DNA from: a virus
Virus record (IMG/VR): IMGVR_UViG_3300032050_000128
Span: 1 to 63,249 of that record
DNA: 63,249 nucleotides
Strand: one strand, 5' to 3'
Program-made: the position numbers and the translations under genes
Shown: piece by piece, positions 15,759 to 22,132 of the stretch
Position numbering within the stretch: the stretch's first letter is position 1
Layout: every line of letters starts with the position of its first letter
The notes under the pieces: generated by a model
Databases searched by the model: none
The model's input: only the letters and a program-made list of their open reading frames with translations
Told to the model about the DNA's origin: nothing

Positions 15759-15964
15759 CCGCCACGGCGGCGGCCTACTCGAACCACCACTACCACCACC
15801 ACCAGGCCTGGCGCCACCTCCGAGAGGCGGCCCGACACCTGTCCCTTTCCAAGGCGGGCGCGGTAGTCGAGGACGGCGTCGTGCCGGACTGGATGCTGGC
15901 GTTCGAGCCGATGCTGCGGCGTGCCCTGGAGCACAGACCGCTGATCGAGCAGCTGTCGGACTGA
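15755..15964 (+). CDS. histidine-rich small protein with unusual start
   Basis: About 69 residues if it starts at CTG 15755, four bases before the end of the 15606 gene. From here nearly all codons end in G or C, whereas the upstream part of the same frame (15602-15754) does not. There is no ATG, GTG or TTG in frame nearby. Contains HHYHHHQAW then a helical region. The alternative is a full ORF from ATG 15602 (120 residues). Confidence 0.45.
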   Translation: MTATAAAYSNHHYHHHQAWRHLREAARHLSLSKAGAVVEDGVVPDWMLAFEPMLRRALEHRPLIEQLSD

Positions 15965-15966
15965 AC

Positions 15967-16071
15967 CACGACCGCGTAGTTCCGCGGAATCGTCTGTCAG
16001 CGTTGACCTAGATCTAAACGTCCCTGGGGACTTCTCGCGTGCGAGTACGCGCGAGCGGCCTCCCGGTCGTG
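15967..16071 (+). ncRNA. candidate structured RNA
   Basis: CACGACCG at 15967-15974 pairs perfectly with CGGTCGTG at 16064-16071. Enclosed are local hairpins GTCCCtgGGGAC, CTCGCG/CGCGAG and GTCA/TGAC, plus a TTCCGCGGAA palindrome. No gene overlaps it. It could be a processed RNA or a complex terminator at the end of the GC-rich island. Confidence 0.45.
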
Positions 16072-16092
16072 ATAGGCATCACTGTATTACAC

Positions 16093-16121
16093 TTTACTTC
16101 GGTGCTCCGCCGTGCCATAAT
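16093..16121 (+). promoter_or_regulatory. early-type promoter 1
   Basis: TTTACT, 17 bases, CATAAT. A 5' hairpin GTCGGCA/TGCCGAC follows at 16129-16145. Drives the HTH gene at 16175. Confidence 0.75.
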
Positions 16122-16174
16122 GGTAAATGTCGGCACGGTGCCGACGATCATTTCTTCCCACTAAGGAGGGACAA

Positions 16175-16363
16175 ATGACGGAAACACAAATCGCAACTCG
16201 TGTGCGTAAGGCGGGGAAGCTTTATGCAGACAAGATGTCAGTCGAGACCGTGGCAGTTCGCTTAGGAGTCTCCTATCCGACCGCCAAGTCTTACATCATC
16301 CAGTCAGGCGAGCGTATTCGCAACCCGAAGACACGCATGCTGACGAAGAAGAACCTGGCCTAA
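16175..16363 (+). CDS. small helix-turn-helix protein
   Basis: 62 residues from ATG 16175, just after AAGGAGGG; an upstream in-frame ATG lies inside the leader hairpin. SVETVAVRLGVSYPTAKSYI is a clear helix-turn-helix, followed by a basic tail. It is a paralogue of the protein at 33154, sharing the YADK/YTSG-HTH-SG-R-P layout. Such single-HTH proteins bind DNA, probably as dimers. It has its own promoter and terminator. Confidence 0.8.
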   Translation: MTETQIATRVRKAGKLYADKMSVETVAVRLGVSYPTAKSYIIQSGERIRNPKTRMLTKKNLA

Positions 16364-16378
16364 AGAAGCCGGTTTTAT

Positions 16379-16431
16379 ACAGGGGGCCTGGGATAAGCTA
16401 AAAGTTTATCCTGTGCCCCCTGTCCATTTTT
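16379..16431 (+). terminator. strong intrinsic terminator
   Basis: CAGGGGGC..GGATAA pairs with TTTATCC..GCCCCCTG around an eight-base loop, followed by ATTTTTG. Closes the HTH transcript. Confidence 0.85.
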
Positions 16432-16449
16432 GCCCCCGCACGGTATAAT
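16421..16449 (+). promoter_or_regulatory. early-type promoter 2, leaderless
   Basis: TGTCCA, 17 bases, TATAAT. The ATG of the next gene is the expected +1, seven bases after the -10. The -35 overlaps the preceding terminator. Confidence 0.7.
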
Positions 16450-16455
16450 AGTGAT

Positions 16456-16854
16456 ATGGGACTAATAACTGGCATACTTCTCTACGACATCGCCGACAAG
16501 GCGGCGTCGATAGAGTCACAGATTAAAGAGCCGTACTCGGACGAAGAAGAGGCGGCCTTGGGCTACGCCGTGCTCATCGGCGCCTTCGCCACGGTGTTCT
16601 GGCCCTTTGCCATCGCCTGGCCACTGGCCCTGCGCCGCAACCCCTGGTGCTTTGGTTACCTGGCCACCGGTGCGGTGATCCTGATCCTCTCCCCCTTCAA
16701 CTACCTGGCCACCGGCATCCTCTTCGGCCTGGCCTGGACCTTCGTGTTCTGCTGGTGGATCCAAAACCCACAGCACGTCCGCCCCATGACAAACTGGTAC
16801 TTCGACTCCAAGCCACGAACGGCACAGCCTGTCCAGATGGAGCTACCCCTATAG
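16456..16854 (+). CDS. membrane protein with leaderless start
   Basis: 132 residues. Three hydrophobic stretches: VLIGAFATVFWPFAIAW, CFGYLATGAVILILSPF and LATGILFGLAWTFVFCWW. The N-terminus is acidic (EPYSDEEEA). The ATG coincides with the expected transcription start, so no 5' untranslated region exists. Resembles superinfection or host-membrane modifiers only in general form; no family recognised. Confidence 0.65.
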   Translation: MGLITGILLYDIADKAASIESQIKEPYSDEEEAALGYAVLIGAFATVFWPFAIAWPLALRRNPWCFGYLATGAVILILSPFNYLATGILFGLAWTFVFCWWIQNPQHVRPMTNWYFDSKPRTAQPVQMELPL

Positions 16855-16869
16855 ACCGGGAATAAAACG

Positions 16870-16898
16870 CACCGTTGTGGAGTTATACACGGTATAAT
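16870..16898 (+). promoter_or_regulatory. early-type promoter 3
   Basis: TATAAT at 16893-16898 within the shared cacggTATAATAca context; the -35 is weak. Serves 16965. Confidence 0.6.
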
Positions 16899-16964
16899 AC
16901 ACTCTTCGGTCCCCACTTGGAGCCGGATACTAAAGACAAACTACTAAAAAAGAAAAAAGGACAA

Positions 16965-17951
16965 ATGACTACACAAACAAGTAATGAAGCACGGACCGAC
17001 GCCCAGGTAGCAGCCCAGGCGAAGGAGCTATACGAATGGGTGCTCCGCTTTGCACAGGTAAACAAGTGGGAGCTGACAACAAACGACGGCGTGTCCGGGT
17101 TCGAGGGTGAGCTCGTAATGCGCGGAGTCTGCACCAAGATTTGGCCACAGTACGCCGGCGAGATTCGCCGAGCCGAGCTGGACGCCTTTATACAACCTAT
17201 TTACAGATACTTGCGCGCCACCGGAAACGCGGCGTGCGTCTACAATCCCGCGCTCGAGCAGCGCAAGGCGGCACCGGTCTGGTTCATCGCACAGAAGTGG
17301 AACACGGCCAAGCCGGTACCAGTGCCGCATTTTACCAACCGCAACACAGTCGAAGTACCGTCTTCCTTCTCCAGCGGCGGCTCAGGCAACTCCATCGGAG
17401 ACCTCATGCGCCCCGACGCGGCGGCCAAGATGCTCGAAATCGCAAAGGCAGCTCAGGCAAAGGCCCGGGCGAAGCGCGGCACCGCGAGCACGATCGCGGA
17501 CTACATCGAGGTAGTGATGCTCGAATCCGAGCACCCGCTCACCGCGGAAGAGGTTCTCTTCTCGCTGCGGACAGAAAACGTACAGGCCAGCGACTGGTCG
17601 GTGCGACTCAACCTCAGCGCCCTTATCGAGGCCGGCTCGGTTTCTATCAGGACCGAGACCGAGGAAGAACGCATCCTACGCAACGGCGGTCCGGCTGGTC
17701 GGTTCGCCCAGCTGTACGCACACGGCGACCACGTTCCACCGCGCACGGTCGGCAAGCTATTTAACAACATGGTCACGGCGGCAGCCGACGGCGAGACGGA
17801 CAGAGTTCAGCCGGTTGTAAGCGCATCGGGCCTGGACCCCAGGGTCGAGCAGATCGGACAGCTGGTCACACAGCTCATCGAGGAGGCCACCGTGGAACTA
17901 CGTTCCGAGCTGGCGTCGCTCAAGGACAAGCTGAGGTCTCTCCTCGGCTAG
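16965..17951 (+). CDS. hypothetical protein, winged-helix-like centre
   Basis: 328 residues from ATG 16965 after AAAGGACAA; a longer ORF from 16875 would include the promoter. The N-terminal 110 residues are mixed alpha/beta with WELTTNDG. The middle TIADYIEVVMLESEHPLTAEEVLFSL looks like a winged-helix fold. The end (LVTQLIEEATVELRSELASLKDKL) is a coiled coil suited to oligomerisation. Possibly a DNA-binding or nucleoid-like factor; no family recognised. Confidence 0.6.
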   Translation: MTTQTSNEARTDAQVAAQAKELYEWVLRFAQVNKWELTTNDGVSGFEGELVMRGVCTKIWPQYAGEIRRAELDAFIQPIYRYLRATGNAACVYNPALEQRKAAPVWFIAQKWNTAKPVPVPHFTNRNTVEVPSSFSSGGSGNSIGDLMRPDAAAKMLEIAKAAQAKARAKRGTASTIADYIEVVMLESEHPLTAEEVLFSLRTENVQASDWSVRLNLSALIEAGSVSIRTETEEERILRNGGPAGRFAQLYAHGDHVPPRTVGKLFNNMVTAAADGETDRVQPVVSASGLDPRVEQIGQLVTQLIEEATVELRSELASLKDKLRSLLG

Positions 17952-17958
17952 GCACCGG

Positions 17959-18032
17959 CGGGGTGTGGCGCAGCTTGGTAGCGCGGGTGGTTCGGGATCA
18001 CCAGGTCGCAGGTTCGAATCCTGTCACCCCGA
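17959..18032 (+). tRNA. tRNA-Pro (CGG anticodon)
   Basis: Acceptor CGGGGTG/CACCCCG, D arm GGCGCAGCTTGGTAGCGC, anticodon stem GGTGG/TCACC with loop TTCGGGA (anticodon CGG), T arm CAGGTTCGAATCCTG. Reads CCG. Its 3' end lies six bases from the next promoter's -10. Confidence 0.93.
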
Positions 18033-18043
18033 CACGGTATAAT
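18015..18043 (+). promoter_or_regulatory. early-type promoter 4
   Basis: cacggTATAATAg at 18038-18043. Its -35 would fall inside the tRNA T arm and is poor. Serves 18076. Confidence 0.6.
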
Positions 18044-18075
18044 AGAGCCAATGACGAAACGACGAAAGGAATCAA

Positions 18076-18315
18076 ATGGCACAAAAGACTAACCACGGAG
18101 AGGTAGTGGCACGGAATAGCCACGTCTTCGTATGCTGGGACGGATCGGCGCTGTTCGAGGTATGGAAGCTCGAGGCCGGCATCCCGGTAAAACACCTGTA
18201 CACATTCGAAGACACCGCGGTAGGCAACCTACAGGCGGCGAAAGACAGAGCTCAGGAGTGGATCGGCGTGTTCGGCGTGTCCACGGAAGTCCTGATCAAC
18301 GCGGGCATGCTGTGA
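18076..18315 (+). CDS. hypothetical protein
   Basis: 79 residues after a GACGAAAGGA ribosome-binding site. HVFVCWDGSALFEVWKLEAG gives a small beta-sheet pattern, followed by a helix and a hydrophobic end. GTGA overlap with a secreted protein. No family recognised. Confidence 0.6.
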   Translation: MAQKTNHGEVVARNSHVFVCWDGSALFEVWKLEAGIPVKHLYTFEDTAVGNLQAAKDRAQEWIGVFGVSTEVLINAGML

Positions 18316-18596
18316 GGAGGGTCCATCTTCTAGGATCGGGCCTCGCGGTCCTAGCCACACTAGGCATCTCGGTAGGCCCGGTTTCCGCGGCCACCTGCAA
18401 GACTTGCACTCCTCCGCCGAAGAAGACTCCGATCACGGCGGCCTCACCGGCCTGGATCGAGCCACCGGCCTGGATGAACCTGCCTGCCAACGCGCAGTTC
18501 CTCGGCGTGGTGACCGGCGCGGACGGATCGAAGCGTCTCTGCTGGAAGTACGTACGTCGTACTCTCTGCGACGCCCCCGGAACCAGAGTTCCGTAA
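18312..18596 (+). CDS. small secreted cysteine-containing protein
   Basis: 94 residues from GTG 18312 overlapping the previous stop. An arginine-rich start and the hydrophobic core LLGSGLAVLATLGISVGPVSAA form a signal peptide. The mature part begins TCKTCTPPPKK, contains a proline-rich IEPPAWMNLP stretch and ends with two more cysteines (RLCWKY, TLCDAP), so disulphides are possible. Function unknown; secretion suggests action on the host envelope or outside. Confidence 0.65.
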   Translation: MRRVHLLGSGLAVLATLGISVGPVSAATCKTCTPPPKKTPITAASPAWIEPPAWMNLPANAQFLGVVTGADGSKRLCWKYVRRTLCDAPGTRVP

Positions 18597-18597
18597 A

Positions 18598-18849
18598 GTG
18601 GCGAGCAACTATCCACCCGGCGTGACCGGGTTCGAAACACAGATCGCCGGCGTGGACTCCGAGCTCACGGTCGACCATCGCGAGGCCTCGTGCCAGAACG
18701 ACGAGTGCGCCGAGTTCGACAAGACGGAAGAACGCCAGGTCGACTTGGAAACCTACTACGACCGCCACTCGGTATACGAGACCTGGTCTTGGTCCTGTCC
18801 GGTCTGCAACTCACGGGCGACCTTCGACCGGGAGTACGACCAGGACTAG
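18598..18849 (+). CDS. zinc-ribbon-like protein
   Basis: 83 residues from GTG 18598. CQNDEC and CPVCN lie 31 residues apart with an acidic stretch between. Ends just before promoter 5. Unknown function. Confidence 0.6.
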   Translation: MASNYPPGVTGFETQIAGVDSELTVDHREASCQNDECAEFDKTEERQVDLETYYDRHSVYETWSWSCPVCNSRATFDREYDQD

Positions 18850-18853
18850 TGCT

Positions 18854-18882
18854 TTTGCTTTGTCGCTCCCCTATGGTATAAT
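18854..18882 (+). promoter_or_regulatory. early-type promoter 5
   Basis: TTTGCT, 17 bases containing TGTCGCTCC and TATGG, TATAAT. Serves 18911. Confidence 0.8.
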
Positions 18883-18910
18883 ACAATTACTCAACTAGAA
18901 AGGAGTGATT

Positions 18911-19108
18911 GTGCCAAGATACTCATTTAGGTTTGACGAAGTCTCAATGAACCAGGTGTGGTTCACCGCTGAGAACTTCGCTCACGCTGAAGAACTTCTT
19001 GAGAAGTGCCAAGACGAAGAGATGAACATCTCAGACCTGCCGGACGCAGAAGAGCGCAACCGCGGAATTCAACTTGACTTCAGCGTCTCAGTGCTTGAAG
19101 AGTTGTAG
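18911..19108 (+). CDS. hypothetical protein
   Basis: 65 residues; GTG 18911 is chosen because AAAGGAG ends five bases before it (an earlier GTG at 18905 overlaps that site). Short beta start (YSFRFDEV) then an acidic helix (AEELLEKCQDEE). No family recognised. Confidence 0.6.
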   Translation: MPRYSFRFDEVSMNQVWFTAENFAHAEELLEKCQDEEMNISDLPDAEERNRGIQLDFSVSVLEEL

Positions 19109-19133
19109 AAACGTCACTCCCCTATGGTATAAT
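19104..19133 (+). promoter_or_regulatory. early-type promoter 6
   Basis: TGTAGA, 18 bases with GTCACTCC and TATGG, TATAAT at 19128-19133. Overlaps the end of the 18911 gene. Confidence 0.75.
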
Positions 19134-19139
19134 AGTTCA

Positions 19140-19219
19140 GTAGTCGGCGGAAACCCGTAGGGCGCCGAATAGAGATGAAGGCCACCGCGGTGGGAAACTG
19201 AGAATCTCGTTCCGACTAC
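19140..19219 (+). ncRNA. large structured 5' leader
   Basis: GTAGTCGG at 19140-19147 pairs with CCGACTAC at 19212-19219. Inside are GGCG/CGCC, GAGAT/ATCTC and CCACCGCGGTGG hairpins, giving a multibranched fold that starts at the predicted +1 and ends 23 bases before ATG 19243. Confidence 0.6.
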
Positions 19220-19242
19220 ACACAACGACGAAAGGACAAGCA

Positions 19243-19425
19243 ATGCCAATTCTGATAACTGATGGAAACGCTTTCGCAATCATCGGCGCTGGCCGCCGTG
19301 AGTTGGAGCGTACGGGACGTGGAGACGAAGTCTCAGCGTTCACTGCAGAGATGACTGCGGGCGACTACAACCATTTACTTCAAACTATGACGAAGTGGTT
19401 CCCCGACGCAGAGATTGCGGATTAA
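19243..19425 (+). CDS. hypothetical protein
   Basis: 60 residues after ACGACGAAAGGACAA. Short hydrophobic start (MPILITDGNAFAIIGAG) followed by a helical region. Possibly co-translated with 19428, which starts two bases after its stop. Confidence 0.6.
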   Translation: MPILITDGNAFAIIGAGRRELERTGRGDEVSAFTAEMTAGDYNHLLQTMTKWFPDAEIAD

Positions 19426-19427
19426 CG

Positions 19428-19709
19428 ATGACCCAGGCGACTATCTGGTGTAAGGGTCCGGCCACTCCGTGGTCGGGCCTAACCCCCCTTGAAAGATTTG
19501 CAATTATGTTTCGCCCAAACATCCTCAACGAGATTGGGTCCAAGTTTGGTTCGTGTGGTCCACAGACCGTGGAACTAGACACCTCAGACCCGAACGACGT
19601 ATGGCCGGACGACTGCCCCACCTGCGGGACAGACACACACTGGGATATGGATATGTTCTGGAGTATGCACCCAGAATACAAAGGACCAGACATAGAAGAG
19701 CTTATTTAA
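19428..19709 (+). CDS. zinc-ribbon-like protein
   Basis: 93 residues from ATG 19428; the longer ORF from 19395 would overlap the upstream gene. FGSCGPQTV and CPTCGTDTHWD give cysteine pairs, then a methionine-rich stretch MDMFWSMHPEY. No family recognised. Confidence 0.6.
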   Translation: MTQATIWCKGPATPWSGLTPLERFAIMFRPNILNEIGSKFGSCGPQTVELDTSDPNDVWPDDCPTCGTDTHWDMDMFWSMHPEYKGPDIEELI

Positions 19710-19735
19710 GGTTTGTCGCTGCCCTACGGTATAAT
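19706..19735 (+). promoter_or_regulatory. early-type promoter 7
   Basis: TTAAGG, 18 bases with TTTGTCGCT and TACGG, TATAAT. A 5' hairpin GGTCAAA/TTTGACC follows at 19746-19770. Confidence 0.75.
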
Positions 19736-19793
19736 ACATTCATAAGGTCAAAACAAAAGAGAGTTTGACCCCGGAACACGGAGAGGAGAAAAA

Positions 19794-20135
19794 GTGGATA
19801 AGCCAACCATTGTGACCACGAGCACGACCGTGTCTCGTACAGTCTCAAGTGTTGAACTTGACGGTGAAGGTGCTGCGCTGGTCGAGCGACTAGAAAACGC
19901 TCGCAAGCAGATTTCAGTTTACGAAGCCGAAAAAGACGAAGTGACAAAAGCGCTCAAAGAGCGAATTGGTGATGCAGACGCAGCAAGCGTCAATGGCGTC
20001 ACTCGAGTAGTTGTCCAGCACGTCGATTCAAGCAACATTGACCGGAAGATGCTTAGTGAGTTAGTTGCGCCAGAGATTGTCGCAAAAATCACAAAGCCAA
20101 ATCCTTACTCATACCTTAAGACCCTCAAGGCCTAA
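19794..20135 (+). CDS. stand-alone YqaJ-type C-terminal-domain-like protein, copy 1
   Basis: 113 residues from GTG 19794 after GGAGAGGAG. A coiled coil (LVERLENARKQISVYEAEKDEV) leads into LKERIGDADAASVNGVTRV and NIDRKMLSEL. This is the same order as the helical C-terminal part of some phage YqaJ-type exonucleases (coil, LLGDAE-G, VNG, R..D...L). Paralogue at 30144. No nuclease domain is attached, so it may act as an accessory or recombination partner; tentative. Confidence 0.55.
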   Translation: MDKPTIVTTSTTVSRTVSSVELDGEGAALVERLENARKQISVYEAEKDEVTKALKERIGDADAASVNGVTRVVVQHVDSSNIDRKMLSELVAPEIVAKITKPNPYSYLKTLKA

Positions 20136-20145
20136 GGTTGCAAGC

Positions 20146-20184
20146 AGTGGAGTTCCGGGGGCTCATTGCCCCCGGACTTCACTC
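20146..20184 (+). terminator. strong hairpin terminator
   Basis: AGTGGAGTTCCGGGGGC pairs with GCCCCCGGACTTCACT around TCATT with one mismatch. The T-tract is weak. Confidence 0.75.
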
Positions 20185-20217
20185 TAAAATCCAACGACGA
20201 CAAAAATTGGAGTATCT

Positions 20218-20412
20218 ATGAGCAGCAAGTACAAAGACACAGAGTGGTACTGGCGCAAGCGCATTGCCACGGAGATTGAGCGCAAGGTCGCGTATGACGT
20301 AGAGTTCAAAGGCCTACACGACGCCGACGCCAGACTGATTCACGAGGAAATCGTGGACAAGGTAGTGCTCAAGGGGGCAGCAGAAGACGTTGGCTTTACA
20401 ACGTCAGCCTAA
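20218..20412 (+). CDS. hypothetical protein
   Basis: 64 residues after TTGGAG. Helical, charged (RKRIATEIERKVAYDVEF); the layout resembles the 70-residue protein at 6772 (I.IE......D...). The end overlaps the -35 of promoter 8. Confidence 0.6.
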   Translation: MSSKYKDTEWYWRKRIATEIERKVAYDVEFKGLHDADARLIHEEIVDKVVLKGAAEDVGFTTSA

Positions 20413-20423
20413 TACGATATAAT
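20395..20423 (+). promoter_or_regulatory. early-type promoter 8
   Basis: TTTACA inside the end of the upstream gene, 17 bases, TATAAT. Hairpin CGGCT/AGCCG at 20434-20448 follows. Confidence 0.75.
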
Positions 20424-20470
20424 AAGACTACTGCGGCTAACCCAGCCGTGGAAAACGACGAAAGGACAAA

Positions 20471-20950
20471 ATGGACAAAAAAGCTCATGTCCAGGGTCTG
20501 GCTCTCTACCTAGAGTACGAGAAGCCGTACGACACTGGCTTTGCAGTCCAACAGGTGCTGATAACACCTGATGGCTACAACAGCGAAGGTGTGCTCGTTC
20601 AGACGCACCTATACCGCCGACGTATGAAACCTGGCGAAGGCAAAAAGCAGTGGAAGGTCACTGCTACAAACGAAAAGATAGTAGCAGACGTACTCAGTGG
20701 TGAGGTTGCACAACTTGACGAAACCACCTGGGGTCAAAAAGCATTCATGCGTCTTGACTACGCAAATCCGCTATTCGACGCAATCGTCATTCAGCACTGG
20801 ACACTGCGTCAAAAGCCACTCGTGATGGAGGTCTCTCAAGTAGACCTAGATGACATCGCAAAAGGTAAGACTCCCTACAAACTTATGTACCGTATGCAGC
20901 AGTGCCGCCTAAAAGCCGGATTCCCTGCTGACGCGGTACCTGCAGCATAA
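20471..20950 (+). CDS. hypothetical protein, partner of the MoxR operon
   Basis: 159 residues after ACGACGAAAGGACAAA. Mixed alpha/beta with repeated aromatic/basic beta strands (THLYRRRMKPGEGKKQW, AIVIQHWTLRQ). Lies nine bases upstream of the AAA+ gene in one transcript ending at the 22022 terminator, so it probably works with that ATPase. No family recognised. Confidence 0.65.
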   Translation: MDKKAHVQGLALYLEYEKPYDTGFAVQQVLITPDGYNSEGVLVQTHLYRRRMKPGEGKKQWKVTATNEKIVADVLSGEVAQLDETTWGQKAFMRLDYANPLFDAIVIQHWTLRQKPLVMEVSQVDLDDIAKGKTPYKLMYRMQQCRLKAGFPADAVPAA

Positions 20951-20959
20951 GGAGCCAAC

Positions 20960-22006
20960 GTGACTACAACATCTAATCCCTGGACTTCCAGGTACGACGA
21001 CAAACTTGGCACCTATGTCGAGCCAACAGGATTTCCACACACCGTGGCATCCCTGCTTGGGTTGGCAGCAGTGCAACAAGCGTATCCTGCTGGCAAAGAT
21101 ATACTCAACTCTCTAGTCTCAGACTCTGGTAGAGTAGTTATACGCGCCAACACTGTTATTGCTTCAAAGAAAGAGAGTGTAATGGAAAATGAAGTAGACT
21201 CTCTCGCTGGAGCAACAAAGTACACTCGCCCTAATGGTGAGGACTACTACACACGCAAGTGGGGTGAGCACGACGACGTAATGGTACTTCGTGAAGCTCG
21301 TGCAAGTAAACTTCACACTCTGCTCTATGGCGCTCCAGGCTGCGGCAAAACCGCTCTGCTAGAAGCAGCATTCTCCAACGAACCAGGTGGTATTGAAACC
21401 GTACTTGGTACCGGTGACACAGAACTTTCTGACTTCATTGGTGGCTACGTACAAGACAAAGACTCATTCAGATGGGTCGATGGACCACTCGTTCGTGCAC
21501 TCGAAAACGACTCAGTCTTCTTCATTGACGAAGTAGGTCTGATTGACCCTAAGGTCATGGCCGGTGTTTACGGAATCATGGACGGTCGTACAGAGTTGCT
21601 GATAACCGCAAACCCAGACCGCGGCGCAATAAAGGTGAAGGAAAACTTCTTCGTCGTCGCTGCGACAAACCCAAACGCTCCGGGAGTTCGTCTCTCTGAA
21701 GCACTCGTGTCTCGCTTTCGTCTGCAGTCAGAGATGACCACAGACTGGACGCTTGCACGTAAACTGGGCACACCTGTACAACTAGTTAATGCGGCGCAAA
21801 ATCTTGCACGCAAACAACAATCAAGTGAAGTGTCATGGGCACCTCAGATGCGAGAACTCCTCGCCTTCCGTGACATCTCATTAAAGTTCGGCACAAAGTT
21901 CGCATTAGCGAACCTCATCGCAAGTGCTCCCGAGCACGACCGCGCCGTCGTTGCGGACGTGTTAGGTCGAGTCTACGGTGAGGAGTGCCGACCAGCGAAG
22001 ATTTAA
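20960..22006 (+). CDS. MoxR-like AAA+ ATPase
   Basis: 348 residues. Walker A GAPGCGKT at 124-131, Walker B VFFIDEV with D190/E191, then VVAATNPN (sensor 1) and LVSRFRL (arginine-finger region). This pattern is typical of the MoxR/CbbQ/NorQ branch, whose members remodel or load metals into protein partners together with VWA-domain proteins. The next gene encodes such a partner. About 100 N-terminal residues precede the ATPase core, longer than usual. GTG start after AGGAG. Confidence 0.9.
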   Translation: MTTTSNPWTSRYDDKLGTYVEPTGFPHTVASLLGLAAVQQAYPAGKDILNSLVSDSGRVVIRANTVIASKKESVMENEVDSLAGATKYTRPNGEDYYTRKWGEHDDVMVLREARASKLHTLLYGAPGCGKTALLEAAFSNEPGGIETVLGTGDTELSDFIGGYVQDKDSFRWVDGPLVRALENDSVFFIDEVGLIDPKVMAGVYGIMDGRTELLITANPDRGAIKVKENFFVVAATNPNAPGVRLSEALVSRFRLQSEMTTDWTLARKLGTPVQLVNAAQNLARKQQSSEVSWAPQMRELLAFRDISLKFGTKFALANLIASAPEHDRAVVADVLGRVYGEECRPAKI

Positions 22007-22021
22007 CTCTTCGTTGCTGGA

Positions 22022-22053
22022 GGAGGGGGAGGTACTGGGTCACCTCCCTCTCC
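22022..22053 (+). terminator. hairpin terminator
   Basis: GGAGGGGGAGGT pairs with ACCTCCCTCTCC around eight bases (one mismatch). Separates the ATPase transcript from promoter 9. Confidence 0.8.
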
Positions 22054-22062
22054 ACCCCTAAC

Positions 22063-22091
22063 TTTACTTATGGACCCCAACACGATATAAT
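22063..22091 (+). promoter_or_regulatory. early-type promoter 9
   Basis: TTTACT, 17 bases, TATAAT in the context cacgaTATAATACATTCA. Drives the VWA gene. Confidence 0.8.
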
Positions 22092-22132
22092 ACATTCAAG
22101 AGTCTAAACCCTAAGAGAAGAGGACGTAAGAC

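Noticed and set aside
13947-15765. Long minus-strand ORFs opposite the GC-rich island
   Set aside because: High GC leaves few stops in all frames; their composition (Arg/Pro/Gly runs) and lack of starts mark them as shadows.
18050-18091. 13-codon leaderless ORF after promoter 4
   Set aside because: It covers the ribosome-binding site and start of the 18076 gene; more likely chance.
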